A stretch of 64,000 bases of DNA from Micromonospora cabrerizensis (GCF_022230955.1 NZ_JAKKFI010000050.1:95238-159237); one strand, 5' to 3'; numbered from the stretch's first letter, positions 53,084 through 61,683 are shown. The notes: generated by a model not told the origin, from the sequence alone. Program-made: numbers and translations.

Positions 53084-55207
53084 GTGGAGACAGCAGAGCG
53101 GGCAGCGGTACGGGAGCGGGCCGAGGCGGTGCTGCGCCGGCTGGCCGGTGATCACGCCCGGCTGCGTGAGGACCAGTGGCGGGCCATCGAGGCACTGGTC
53201 GTCGACCGGCGACGCGTGCTCTGTGTGCAGCGGACGGGTTGGGGCAAGTCGGCGGTCTACTTCGTGGCCACCGCACTGCTGCGCGAACGCGGGGAGCACG
53301 GCCCGACCGTCATCGTCTCGCCGCTGCTGGCGCTGATGCGTAACCAGGTGGAGGCGGCGGCCCGGGCCGGCATCCGGGCCCGCACGATCAACTCGGCGAA
53401 CCTCGACGAGTGGGACCAGATCACCGCGGAGATCCAGACCGGTGCCGTGGACGTGCTGTTGATCAGCCCGGAACGGCTCAACAACCCGGACTTCCGCGAC
53501 GGGGTGCTGCCGAAGCTGGCCGCCACCACCGGGCTGCTGGTGGTCGACGAGGCCCACTGTGTCTCCGACTGGGGGCACGACTTCCGGCCGGACTACCGGC
53601 GGCTGCGCACCTTCCTCGCCGAGCTGCCCGAGCGCACCCCGGTGCTGGCGACCACCGCCACCGCCAACTCGCGGGTCACCCAGGACGTGGCGGAGCAGTT
53701 GGGCGACGCCCTGATCCTGCGCGGCACCCTGGACCGCGAGTCACTGCGCCTCGGGGTGCTCGACCTGCCCAGCCCGGCACACCGGCTGGCCTGGCTCGCC
53801 GACCACCTGGACCAGCTCCCCGGCTCGGGCATCGTCTACACGCTGACCGTCGCGGCAGCGGGGGAGACCGCCGAGTTCCTGCGCTCCCGGGGTTACCCGG
53901 TGGCGTCGTACACCGGGCAGGCCGACGACGCCGACCGGCGCGCCGCCGAACAGGACCTGCTCGACAACAAGATCAAGGCGTTGGTCGCGACGAGCGCCCT
54001 CGGCATGGGCTTCGACAAGCCTGACCTGGGCTTCGTCGTCCACCTCGGCGCGCCGCCCTCACCGATCGCGTACTACCAGCAGGTCGGCCGTGCCGGCCGC
54101 GCCGTCGAACATGCCGAGGTGCTGCTGCTGCCCGGCGTCGAGGACGCCGCCATCTGGCGGTACTTCGCCTCGCTGGCGTTCCCACCCGAGCAGCAGGTGC
54201 GTGCCGTACTGGCCGCCCTGCACCCCGACCGCCCGCTCTCCACCCAGGCCCTCGAACCGCTCGTCGACCTGCGCCGGACCCGCCTGGAGCTGATGCTCAA
54301 GGTGCTCGACGTGGACGGCGCGGTCCGCCGGGTGCGCGGTGGCTGGCTCGCCACCGGCGAGCCCTGGGTCTACGACGAGGCCCGGTTGCGCCGCGTCGCC
54401 GAGGCACGCACCGTCGAGCAACAGGCCATGCGGGAGTACGCGACCACGAGCGACTGCCGGATGCGGTATCTACGGGAACGCCTGGACGACACCGGGGCGA
54501 CCGACTGCGGCCGGTGCGACCGGTGCGCCGACCCGCTCTTCTCCGCCGACGTGTCGACGGCCGCGCTCGCCGCCGCGCAGACCTTCCTGGGTCGCCCCGG
54601 CGTGGAGATCGCCCCGAAGAAGCTCTGGCCGACCGGGTTGGACGCGGTGGGCGTACCCCTCAAGGGCCGGATCGCCCCCGCGGAGCAGGCGTTGCCCGGC
54701 CGTGCCGTCGGGCGCCTCTCCGACCTCGGCTGGGGTGGCCGGTTGCGTGATCTCGTCGGCCCGGAGGCGCCGGACGCGCCGCTGCCCGACGACGTCGCCA
54801 GCGCGGTGGTGGAGGTCCTGAAGGCGTGGTCGCACGGCGACGACCCGTGGCCCCGCCGGCCGGTGGGGGTGGTCGCGGTCGGTTCGCGGCGACGGCCCCG
54901 GTTGGTCGGCTCGCTCGCCGAGCGGATCGCCGCCGTGGGACGGCTGCCGCTGCTCGGCGAGGTGACCCCGACCGGTCCGGGCGGTCCGGCCGGGCCGCGC
55001 GGCAACAGCGCCCAGCGGGTACGCGCACTGCACGACGCCTTCACCGTGCCGGCCGACCTGGCCGAAGCCCTGGCCGGCCTCGACGGCCCGGTGCTGCTCG
55101 TCGACGACCTGATCGACTCGGGTTGGACGATGACGCTGGTGGCCCGGGCCCTGCGCCGGGCCGGCGCACCCGACGTGCTCCCGCTCGCCCTCGCCGTCGC
55201 CGGCTGA
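53084..55207 (+). CDS. RecQ-type DNA helicase fused to phosphoribosyltransferase-like domain
   Basis: 707 residues, GTG 53084. Helicase motifs: LREDQWRAIEALV (Q/0), VQRTGWGKSAVYF (I), VIVSPLLALMRNQV (Ia), LLVVDEAHCVSDWGHDFRPDY (II and RecQ aromatic loop), LATTATANSRV (III), VATSALGMGFDKPDLGFVVH (V), YQQVGRAGR (VI). The RecQ-C zinc ligands are replaced by CRMRYLRERLDDTGATDCGRCDRCADP (Cys cluster near 465-485). The last 60 residues have GPVLLVDDLIDSGWTMTLVARALRRAGA, a PRPP-binding loop like that of ComF-type phosphoribosyltransferases. DNA repair or DNA uptake-linked function is plausible. GTG has no clear ribosome site. Confidence 0.9.
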   Translation: METAERAAVRERAEAVLRRLAGDHARLREDQWRAIEALVVDRRRVLCVQRTGWGKSAVYFVATALLRERGEHGPTVIVSPLLALMRNQVEAAARAGIRARTINSANLDEWDQITAEIQTGAVDVLLISPERLNNPDFRDGVLPKLAATTGLLVVDEAHCVSDWGHDFRPDYRRLRTFLAELPERTPVLATTATANSRVTQDVAEQLGDALILRGTLDRESLRLGVLDLPSPAHRLAWLADHLDQLPGSGIVYTLTVAAAGETAEFLRSRGYPVASYTGQADDADRRAAEQDLLDNKIKALVATSALGMGFDKPDLGFVVHLGAPPSPIAYYQQVGRAGRAVEHAEVLLLPGVEDAAIWRYFASLAFPPEQQVRAVLAALHPDRPLSTQALEPLVDLRRTRLELMLKVLDVDGAVRRVRGGWLATGEPWVYDEARLRRVAEARTVEQQAMREYATTSDCRMRYLRERLDDTGATDCGRCDRCADPLFSADVSTAALAAAQTFLGRPGVEIAPKKLWPTGLDAVGVPLKGRIAPAEQALPGRAVGRLSDLGWGGRLRDLVGPEAPDAPLPDDVASAVVEVLKAWSHGDDPWPRRPVGVVAVGSRRRPRLVGSLAERIAAVGRLPLLGEVTPTGPGGPAGPRGNSAQRVRALHDAFTVPADLAEALAGLDGPVLLVDDLIDSGWTMTLVARALRRAGAPDVLPLALAVAG

Positions 55208-55403
55208 ACCGACAGCACTACGGCATGGCGTTGCTCGGGTTCGTGGCGCGCCGTCCGTGCCTGGTTGCGGGTGTTGCTCGGCGCTGCGGCGGGGTCTGCG
55301 CCGGTCGGGTTGGGAAAGTTCCCGGGCGGCGTCGAATGCGACCGTCGCCACGCCGTGCGGGCGTCGGCCTGGGCCGCCCCGACGCGGCGGTACCGTGGGC
55401 GGT

Positions 55404-55487
55404 ATGACCGACCAGCAGCCCAGCACCGTCCCCGGCGGGACTGTCGTGGACGAGGCGGGCCACGTGCTGGGCGTCGGCGGTGCCTGA
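55404..55487 (+). CDS. Possible 27-residue leader peptide ORF
   Basis: ATG 55404 begins MTDQQPSTVPGGTVVDEAG and ends at TGA 55485-55487, overlapping the next gene's GTG (55480) by 8 bp. The downstream GTG has no ribosome site of its own, so translation could be coupled to this short frame. No family recognised. The 196 bp before it (55208-55403) show no other element. Confidence 0.35.
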   Translation: MTDQQPSTVPGGTVVDEAGHVLGVGGA

Positions 55488-56406
55488 CCAGGTCTCCGCC
55501 GCGCCCGACCGGAGCACCCTCCGGCTGGCGCTGGTGGTCGGTGGGCTGGTGCTGGCGGTGCTGCTCGGTTTCGGCCTCGGCCGGATGAACACCACAGGCA
55601 CCGCCACCGGCAGCCCGTCGTTGGCCGCCGATCACACCGACCCACCCGGCATCGGGCCGCACAACCACGGCAGCGCCACGGGCACCGATCAGAGCGCGGT
55701 CACCGAGCCGGGCGGTCTGGCGGTCAGCTCAGCCGGCTTCACCCTGGTGCCCCTGTCCACCGAGTTCGCGGCCGGTCGCCCCGGTCAGCTCCGCTTCCAG
55801 GTGCGCGACGTGCAGCGCCGGCCCGTCACCCGCTTCGCCGTCGTGCACGACAAGCCGATGCACCTCATCGTCGTCCGCCGGGACCTGACCGGCTACCAGC
55901 ACCTGCACCCGACCATGGCGGCGGACGGCACCTGGTCGGTGCCGTTGACCCTCGCGCAGCCCGGGGTCTGGCGCGCGTACGCCGATTTCACCACCGTCGC
56001 CGACAACGGCGCGCAGACCGCGGTGACCCTCGGCGCGGACCTGGTCGTGCCCGGTGACTACCAGCCTCGTCCGCTGCCGGGGCCGGCCACCTCGACGACC
56101 GTGGACCGGTTCACCGTCGGCTACCAGGGCACCCCGCAGGCGGGGGCGACCGTACCGCTGACGTTCCGGGTCGACGGTGCTGGCGGCGCAGCCGCGCTGG
56201 AGCGGTACCTCGGGGCGTACGGGCATCTGGTGGCGTTGCGCGAGGGCGACCTCGGCTACCTGCACGTGCACCCGGAACCGGAACTGGTGGATGGCCAGAT
56301 CAAGTTCTGGCTGACCACCCCCGGCCCCGGCCGCTACCGCCTGTACCTGGACTTCCAGGTGGGCGCGGAGGTCCACACCGCCGAGTTCACCCTCACAGTC
56401 CCCTAA
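55480..56406 (+). CDS. Membrane-anchored His-rich extracytoplasmic protein, possibly metal-related
   Basis: 308 residues from GTG 55480. One N-terminal membrane helix (LRLALVVGGLVLAVLLGFGLG, about 13-33) and an outer domain with two beta-sandwich-like halves. Histidine motifs ADHTDPPGIGPHNHG (about 52-66), HDKPMHLIVV, YQHLHPTM and LHVHPEPEL suggest metal (copper) binding, and similar proteins occur with copper-resistance genes. No transporter or metal regulator is adjacent, so function remains inferred. Ends at the C-rich tract that precedes family A copy 3. Confidence 0.65.
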   Translation: MPDQVSAAPDRSTLRLALVVGGLVLAVLLGFGLGRMNTTGTATGSPSLAADHTDPPGIGPHNHGSATGTDQSAVTEPGGLAVSSAGFTLVPLSTEFAAGRPGQLRFQVRDVQRRPVTRFAVVHDKPMHLIVVRRDLTGYQHLHPTMAADGTWSVPLTLAQPGVWRAYADFTTVADNGAQTAVTLGADLVVPGDYQPRPLPGPATSTTVDRFTVGYQGTPQAGATVPLTFRVDGAGGAAALERYLGAYGHLVALREGDLGYLHVHPEPELVDGQIKFWLTTPGPGRYRLYLDFQVGAEVHTAEFTLTVP

Positions 56407-56457
56407 CCGCCCCCACCCCACCCCACCCCCCCGGGCCCCGGCCCGCCCCCCCAACTC

Positions 56458-56520
56458 CGTTGATCATGAAGTTATTGCCTCGCCGGGCGGCGTGTCGCAG
56501 CTATAACTTCATGATCAACG
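56458..56520. repeat. Palindromic repeat family A, copy 3 (reverse orientation)
   Basis: Perfect 18-bp arms CGTTGATCATGAAGTTAT (56458-56475) and complement (56503-56520) around a 27-nt spacer. The CGACACGCC core is on the minus strand, so this copy is inverted relative to copies 1 and 2. C-rich tract to the left, G-rich tract to the right (to 56570), between the convergent His-rich protein gene and the XRE regulator gene. Confidence 0.93.
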
Positions 56521-56570
56521 CGGGCTCGGGGGTGGGTGGGCGTGGGGTGGGGGGGTGGGTGGGGGTGGGG

Positions 56571-56987
56571 TTAGCCGGCGCGGCGGATGGGGCGGCGGGC
56601 CAGGTAGCGGAGCAGGTCGCGGATGTGGTGCTTCTCCTCGGCGGGGACCGTTGGGTCGGCCAGCCGGTCCAGGATGGCGCGGACGTCCGCCTCGACCGGG
56701 CCGTCGTCACTGCGGCGGCGGGGAGTGGGGCCGGAGTCGGGCAGCCCGAGCGCGCGGAACGCGGCAGCGACCGGTAGGTCCAGTGCGGAGCAGAAGCCGC
56801 GCACCTTGGCCAACTCGGGATAATCCTGCCAGTCACCCGCCAGCCACCGGAACACGGTGGAGCGTCCCACGCCCGTGTGCGAGGCAAGATCGGTCACTGT
56901 CCAGCCACGTTCGTCGCGAGCGTCGTCGATGGCGCGCCGGACGAAGCGGGCGAAGGCCATCTGCGGTGATACCTCGGCTGATCCCAT
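56571..56987 (-). CDS. XRE-family transcriptional regulator
   Basis: 138 residues. The Cro/cI-type helix-turn-helix occupies residues about 13-68: FVRRAIDDARDERGWTVTDLASHTGVGRSTVFRWLAGDWQDYPELAKVRGFCSAL. The C-terminal half is charged and helical (EADVRAILDRLADP, EEKHHIRDLLRYLA). The target is unknown. It is divergent from a small membrane-protein gene across 242 bp with an AT-rich core, which would be a natural place for autoregulation. Confidence 0.88.
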   Translation of the reverse strand: MGSAEVSPQMAFARFVRRAIDDARDERGWTVTDLASHTGVGRSTVFRWLAGDWQDYPELAKVRGFCSALDLPVAAAFRALGLPDSGPTPRRRSDDGPVEADVRAILDRLADPTVPAEEKHHIRDLLRYLARRPIRRAG

Positions 56988-57229
56988 CCCTGTGTGTCAT
57001 TCCCCCCTGCGGCAGCACCGGGACGATGCGCCTTTTCGAGGGTAGTACGCGCATGGGCGGAAACAATTGACTGACCGCACAATCTGTCCCGTGGATGAGA
57101 CTTTTTCTGCGGCAGCATCAAGCCAACTGAAAATTGCATCGAGCGATCATCATCGTTCTTCTACTAAGCTCGGTGCCCGTCCCGCCATGCCCCTGCCGCT
57201 TTCGACCGCACCACCGCCCGAGGAGCACC

Positions 57230-57688
57230 ATGGCCGAACCGAGCCGCCCCCAGCCGTACCAGCCCGGTGCGGTGAGCCTCTTCTTCGTCGCCAAGGCTGG
57301 CGTCTTCGCCGCCGCGTTCTGGGTCTGGCTGCTGGTCCTGGTGCTCCGCACCAGTTCCGCGACCGGTCTCCAGGTGCTGGCAGCAACCGGCGCGATCACC
57401 ACCACGCTGGTCGGGGTCGTGCTGGGTGCCCGGATGGCGTTGCAGTACAGCGCGGCCATCCGGCACGCCGAGACCAAGAAGCTGCTGGTCGACATCTCGT
57501 GGAACGCCTTCGCCGCCGCCGGCAACGCCGAGAGCACCGGCAAGGTCGTACCCTTCCCGACCGCCCCGGGTGACGGTGAACGGGTCAACCAGCGCAACGG
57601 CAGCGACCGGCTCTCGGTCCTCGAACGTGGCGCCGGCGAGCGCAACGGTGCCCGGGACCGCAGTGGCGGCAGCGATCGCCGTCGCTAG
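57230..57688 (+). CDS. Hypothetical two-helix membrane protein
   Basis: Start at ATG 57230 (MAEPSRPQPYQPG) with GAGGAGC ahead; 152 residues. Two hydrophobic helices (SLFFVAKAGVFAAAFWVWLLVLVL, about 16-39; VLAATGAITTTLVGVVLGARMAL, about 48-70) are followed by a basic, hydrophilic tail rich in Arg, Gly and Ser. No family known to me. The last 4 bp overlap the stop of the convergent methyltransferase gene. Upstream, the AT-rich stretch 57060-57180 is probably its promoter region. Confidence 0.7.
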   Translation: MAEPSRPQPYQPGAVSLFFVAKAGVFAAAFWVWLLVLVLRTSSATGLQVLAATGAITTTLVGVVLGARMALQYSAAIRHAETKKLLVDISWNAFAAAGNAESTGKVVPFPTAPGDGERVNQRNGSDRLSVLERGAGERNGARDRSGGSDRRR

Positions 57689-58845
57689 GCGGCGGGCTCC
57701 TCGGCGGCGAGGAGCAGGGTCTCCAGCCGGGGGGTGACCTGCCACTGGTCCACCAGCTCGCGGTACTCCGCGCTGTGCTGTCCGCTGGGCTCGCCACCGG
57801 TGCGGCGGGCACGGATCAGCAGGTTGCGCGGCGTGTGCTGGGAGTCGACGAACTCCACCACCTCGGCCCGGTACCCGTGCACCCTCAGCAACCCGGCGCG
57901 CAGCGCGTCGGTGAGCACGTCGGCGAAGCGCTCGCGCAGGATGCCCTGCCGGGTCAGCAGCTCGTACGGGGTCGGGGTGGGGTGGGCGCGGAGCTGCTTC
58001 GCCAGATCGTGGTGGCAGCACGGCGCGGCCAGCACCCAGCGGGCCTCCCAGCGCACCGCGCGGGCCAGCGCCTCGTCCGTGGCGGTGTCGCAGGCGTGCA
58101 GCGCCAGCACCAGGTCGGGTGCGGGGTCGACGACGGCGTCGGCGATCGTGCCGGCCACGAAGCTGATCTGGTCGGCCCAGCCCAGCCGCTGCGCCAGCTC
58201 GGTGTTGCGTCGCCGCTGGTCCTCCCGGACGTCCACGCCGATCAGTTTGACGTCGAGCCCTCGGCTCGACAGGTAGCGGTACGCGGCGAACGTCAGGTAC
58301 GCGTTGCCGCAGCCCAGGTCGACCACCCGCAGCGGGCCGGTCAGATCGTCGGGCAGGGTCGCCGCCAGGGCACGCAGGAACGCGTCCACCTGGCGGCGTT
58401 TGGCCGCCGAGCCGCCGATCTCGGCGAAGATCGGGTCACCGGGGTCGAGCAGGTATTCCTTCGTCCGGTCGTTCCCACTCGGCGTGGCGGCCGGGCGGGA
58501 CGTCGCCGCCCGGTGCACCTGCGCCTCGCCGGACTTGGTCACCCGCAGTTGCAGCGTCGCGTCGGCCGTCTCCACGTGCCAGTTGCCGAACGGCTCGGCC
58601 AGCAACTCGTCGACCGCCTGGACCGTCTCCGGGCCGAGGGCGACGTTGCGGGTGTACGGGCGCGTGCCGTCGGAGGTGGCGATCTGCATCCGCGGGCCGG
58701 CCTTGAGCGTCACCGGCCGTAGCTCGGCCCGAGCCACCACGGGATGGCGCCCACGGCGTCGTCCGGCGGCGACCGCCCGGGTCAGTGCGGGGTCGAGCAG
58801 CAGCGCCCGAACTTCGGTCAGGGCGGCGTCCAGTGGTTCCGGCAT
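57685..58845 (-). CDS. SAM-dependent methyltransferase (METTL25/PF13679-like)
   Basis: 386 residues. Motif I is LRVVDLGCGNAYLTFAAYRYL (about 170-190), VKLIGVDVREDQRRRN, then LVLALHACDTATDEALARAV, and WVLAAPCCHHDLAKQL. The HACDTATDEA and PCCHHDL motifs are the signature of Methyltransf_32-type enzymes (METTL25, GSTCD). An N-terminal 130-residue domain with LKAGPRMQIATSDGTRPYTRNVAL may recognise RNA or protein. Target unknown. Convergent with the preceding gene. Confidence 0.82.
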   Translation of the reverse strand: MPEPLDAALTEVRALLLDPALTRAVAAGRRRGRHPVVARAELRPVTLKAGPRMQIATSDGTRPYTRNVALGPETVQAVDELLAEPFGNWHVETADATLQLRVTKSGEAQVHRAATSRPAATPSGNDRTKEYLLDPGDPIFAEIGGSAAKRRQVDAFLRALAATLPDDLTGPLRVVDLGCGNAYLTFAAYRYLSSRGLDVKLIGVDVREDQRRRNTELAQRLGWADQISFVAGTIADAVVDPAPDLVLALHACDTATDEALARAVRWEARWVLAAPCCHHDLAKQLRAHPTPTPYELLTRQGILRERFADVLTDALRAGLLRVHGYRAEVVEFVDSQHTPRNLLIRARRTGGEPSGQHSAEYRELVDQWQVTPRLETLLLAAEEPAA

Positions 58846-58878
58846 CGTTCCATCTTCGGCAGGTGGGGTGGGAAGGGA

Positions 58879-58915
58879 ACATCCCCCGTACCGCGCGAGG
58901 CGGTGCGGGGGATGT
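58879..58915. terminator. Hairpin terminator of the DEAD-box helicase gene
   Basis: 16-bp stem ACATCCCCCGTACCGC (58879-58894) and near-complement (58900-58915), one mismatch, 5-nt loop, 17 bp past the minus-strand helicase stop. Confidence 0.82.
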
Positions 58916-58931
58916 CAGGTGTGGCTGTGGG

Positions 58932-60647
58932 TCAGTCCGCGGTCGCCTCGGCCGGCGTACCCGCGTCGGAACCGCCACCACGACGGCGCCGGCGGCGGCG
59001 CGGCTTCGACGGCTCGCCGTCGGACGCGGCAGCCGGCTCGGTGGGACCGGTGTCGGCGGAGATCACCGCGGTCGGCTCACCGGCAACCGCCTCGCCGGCC
59101 CGGCGGCGACGCCGGCGGCGCGGGGTACGGGCGCCTTCGTCGGTGCTGTCGGCGGCCTCGGCGATCGAGGGTGCCTCGGCCACGGCCGGCGTGCCGGCGT
59201 CGGAGCGGTCGCGGCGGCTGTCGCCCCGACCACGGCGCTCGCCCCGGCCTTCACCTCGCCCCTCGCCACGGCTCTCACCGCGTCGGGGGCTCCGGCCACC
59301 ACCGCTGTCGCCCCGGCGGGAGCGCGTCGTCCCGCCCAGGTCCTCTTCGATCTCGGCGGACAGCCCGGCGCGGGTGCGCTCGGCGGTCGGCAGGGTGCCG
59401 CTGACGTCGGTCGGGATGTGCAGGTCGGTGTAGAGGTGCGGCGACGTGTGGTACGTCTCCGGCGGCTCCGGCATCTCCAGACCGAGGGTCTTGTCGATGA
59501 TCCGCCAGCGCGGCATGTCGTCCCAGTCGACGAAGGTCACCGCGACACCCGTGGCGCCGGCCCGGCCGGTACGACCGATCCGGTGGGTGTAGGTGTCCTG
59601 GTCTTCGGGGCAGTCGTAGTTGATGACGTGGGTGACGCCGGTGACGTCCAGCCCTCGGGCGGCCACGTCGGTGGCGACCAGAATGTCGATCTTGCCGGCC
59701 CGGAAGGCCCGCAGCGCCCGCTCACGGGCACCCTGACCGAGGTCACCGTGCACCGCGGCGACCGCGAACCCGCGGAAGTCGAGGTCCTCGGCGACCCGGT
59801 CGGCGGCCCGCTTGGTGCGGGTGAAGATCATGGTCAGCCCACGCCCCTCCGCCTGCAGGATGCGCGCCACCACCTCGACCTTGTTCATCGAGTGGGTGCG
59901 GTAGACCAGCTGCTGGGTCTGCGGCGACGGACCGGTCTCCGCGGTGTGCCCGGCGTGGATCGTCATCGGCTGACGCAGGAACCGCCGGGACAGGGTGACG
60001 ATCGGGTCCGGCATGGTGGCCGAGAAGAGCATCGTCTGCCGGTCTTCCGGGAGCATCGCCAGGATCTTCTCGACGTCGTCGAGGAAGCCCAGGTCGAGCA
60101 TCCGGTCGGCCTCGTCGAGGACGAGCGCGTGCACCCGGTCCAGACGGAGGTGCTTCTGCTTCTGCAGGTCCATCAGCCGGCCCGGGGTGCCGACCAGGAT
60201 CTCGACGCCCTTGCGCAGCGCGTCGATCTGCGGCTCGTACGCCACACCGCCGTAGATCGGCAGCACCCGGACGCCGCGCGTCCGGCCGGCGGCGGCCAGG
60301 TCCTTCGCGACCTGGATGCCCAGCTCACGGGTGGGGACGACGACCAGCGCCTGAGGGACGCCGTCGCTGCCCTCGCCCGGGGCGAAGACGCGGTCGAGCA
60401 GAGGTACGCCGAAACCGAGGGTCTTGCCGGTGCCGGTGGGCGCCTGACCGATCAGGTCGACGCCGCGAAGCGCGATCGGGATCGCGTACTCCTGGATGGC
60501 GAAGGCGCGGGTGATGCCGGCCGAGGCCAGGGCCTCGACGGTCTCGGCGCGGGCGCCGAGTGCGGCGAACGTGGGGGCCTCCGGTCGAACCGGGGCGGTG
60601 GGGGCCAGTTCCTGGCCGTCCAGCAAATCTTGAGTCAGGTCGCTCAT
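58932..60647 (-). CDS. rhlE: DEAD-box RNA helicase, RhlE type
   Basis: I use ATG 60647 (MSDLTQDLLDG); 571 residues. ATG 60686 is possible but lies 2 nt from its AGGA. Motifs: ITRAFAIQEYAIP (Q), APTGTGKT (I), PTREL (Ia), TPGRL (Ib), VLDEADRMLDLGF (II), SATMPDP (III), TRTKRAADR (IV), ATDVAARGLDV (V) and HRIGRTGRAG (VI). The C-terminus (about 410-571) is Arg/Gly-rich with RRGDSGGGRSPRRGESRGEG and RRRRRRR blocks, which bind RNA. It should unwind short RNA duplexes in RNA decay or ribosome assembly. Matches M. tuberculosis Rv3211 by position. Confidence 0.94.
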   Translation of the reverse strand: MSDLTQDLLDGQELAPTAPVRPEAPTFAALGARAETVEALASAGITRAFAIQEYAIPIALRGVDLIGQAPTGTGKTLGFGVPLLDRVFAPGEGSDGVPQALVVVPTRELGIQVAKDLAAAGRTRGVRVLPIYGGVAYEPQIDALRKGVEILVGTPGRLMDLQKQKHLRLDRVHALVLDEADRMLDLGFLDDVEKILAMLPEDRQTMLFSATMPDPIVTLSRRFLRQPMTIHAGHTAETGPSPQTQQLVYRTHSMNKVEVVARILQAEGRGLTMIFTRTKRAADRVAEDLDFRGFAVAAVHGDLGQGARERALRAFRAGKIDILVATDVAARGLDVTGVTHVINYDCPEDQDTYTHRIGRTGRAGATGVAVTFVDWDDMPRWRIIDKTLGLEMPEPPETYHTSPHLYTDLHIPTDVSGTLPTAERTRAGLSAEIEEDLGGTTRSRRGDSGGGRSPRRGESRGEGRGEGRGERRGRGDSRRDRSDAGTPAVAEAPSIAEAADSTDEGARTPRRRRRRRAGEAVAGEPTAVISADTGPTEPAAASDGEPSKPRRRRRRRGGGSDAGTPAEATAD

Positions 60648-60878
60648 GTGGATGTGGGGGTGCCCTCTCGTGGGTGCGCCCGTCATGTCCTCAGGGCGCG
60701 TTCGGTATGACGCGGGCCACACGGTCGGCGGCAGATTGCCGAGCCGGACCGGGCCGCACGCGCGCCGCGGGCTGAGCTTCGATCAGATCGGCGCCCACGG
60801 CAACTGCTCCATGCTACCTGAACAGGGATGCCCCCGTCCCGATTCCCATCCGGCCACTCGCCACGCGGGGCAAGCAAT

Positions 60879-60894
60879 TGTGACCTACGTCACG
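60879..60894. promoter_or_regulatory. CRP-like site TGTGACCTACGTCACG
   Basis: Matches the TGTGA-6 nt-TCACA consensus at 9 of 10 fixed positions. It lies 37 bp before the ferritin-like gene start and about 230 bp before the divergent rhlE start. A cAMP-receptor-type regulator is a good candidate binder. Confidence 0.5.
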
Positions 60895-60930
60895 CCAATC
60901 CAGCTCACGGGAGGCCAGTAGCCTGCGCTC

Positions 60931-61386
60931 GTGTCCACGCCGAGCACTCCCGGTCCCGCCGTCGCCGACCTGCTGGGCCTGGTCGCGTTCGGTGAACTGC
61001 TCGCCTTCGAGCGGATGGCCGGTGACGCCCGGCTCGCCCCCGACCTGCACCGCCGGGCCGCGCCGAACGAGATGGCCGCGGCCGAGATCGCCAAACCGGA
61101 CCGGGCGCTGGTGCTGGACGTCCTGCACGACTCCCGCTACGCGGACTTCGCCGCGGCGGAGATCCGGCTGGCCGTCGCCGACGACCCCCGGGTGGCCGGC
61201 CGGCTCTCCATGTGGGCGCGGCGGCTGGTCGGCGAGGCGCCGTCCCAGGCGAACGGGGTCGCCGCCGAGCGGGCCGCCCTCACCGCGCTCGTCGCGCGGG
61301 GCGACCGGGTCGACGTGCCGGGGCTGTTCGGCAGGCTCACCGCCGCGCACACCGCACGGATGGCCGCCGCCGGGCTGAACAACTGA
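60931..61386 (+). CDS. Ferritin-like fold protein (Rv3210c type)
   Basis: 151 residues, GTG 60931 with GGGAGG ahead (60909-60914, a long 16-nt spacing). All-helical: AVADLLGLVAFGELLAFERMAGDARLAPD, AAPNEMAAAEIAK and ADFAAAEIRLAVADDP have Glu residues at the spacing of ferritin-like four-helix bundles, but the usual ExxH pairs are missing. It is in the position of Rv3210c, between rhlE and DUF3107. Role unknown. Convergent with the DUF3107 gene. Confidence 0.8.
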   Translation: MSTPSTPGPAVADLLGLVAFGELLAFERMAGDARLAPDLHRRAAPNEMAAAEIAKPDRALVLDVLHDSRYADFAAAEIRLAVADDPRVAGRLSMWARRLVGEAPSQANGVAAERAALTALVARGDRVDVPGLFGRLTAAHTARMAAAGLNN

Positions 61387-61411
61387 CCGCCCGGGAGGCC
61401 GGCGCCGGCCT

Positions 61412-61441
61412 GCGGCAGGTGGGCCAACGCCGACCTGCCGC
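61412..61441. terminator. Bidirectional hairpin between ferritin-like and DUF3107 genes
   Basis: Perfect 9-bp stem GCGGCAGGT (61412-61420) with complement (61433-61441) and 12-nt loop, in the 69-bp convergent gap. Confidence 0.65.
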
Positions 61442-61455
61442 GATGGCCGGACCGG

Positions 61456-61683
61456 TCAGCGGACGGTGAAACCGACCGCCCGGGACGACGCCTCGGCGAT
61501 CTCGACGTAGGCGACCTTCTCGACCGGCACGATGACCCGTCGACCCTTCTCGTCGGTCAGGGAGAGCGTGCCGCCGTTACCGGCGAAGGCGTCGGTCACG
61601 ATCTGCTCGATCTCGGCCGGCGACTGCGCGCTGTCTACTACCAGCTCACGCGGCGCGTACTGCACGCCGATCTTGACCTCCAC
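61456..61683 (-). CDS. DUF3107 protein (TB9.4/Rv3208A type)
   Basis: 75 residues: MEVKIGVQYAPRELVVDS, then SPAEIEQIVTDAF and DEKGRRVIVPVEKVAYVEIAE. This is the DUF3107 pattern found in nearly all actinobacteria, a small ATP-binding-type protein of unknown function (the M. tuberculosis member is a known T-cell antigen). It follows the TetR gene on the same strand, as in M. tuberculosis. Confidence 0.93.
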   Translation of the reverse strand: MEVKIGVQYAPRELVVDSAQSPAEIEQIVTDAFAGNGGTLSLTDEKGRRVIVPVEKVAYVEIAEASSRAVGFTVR

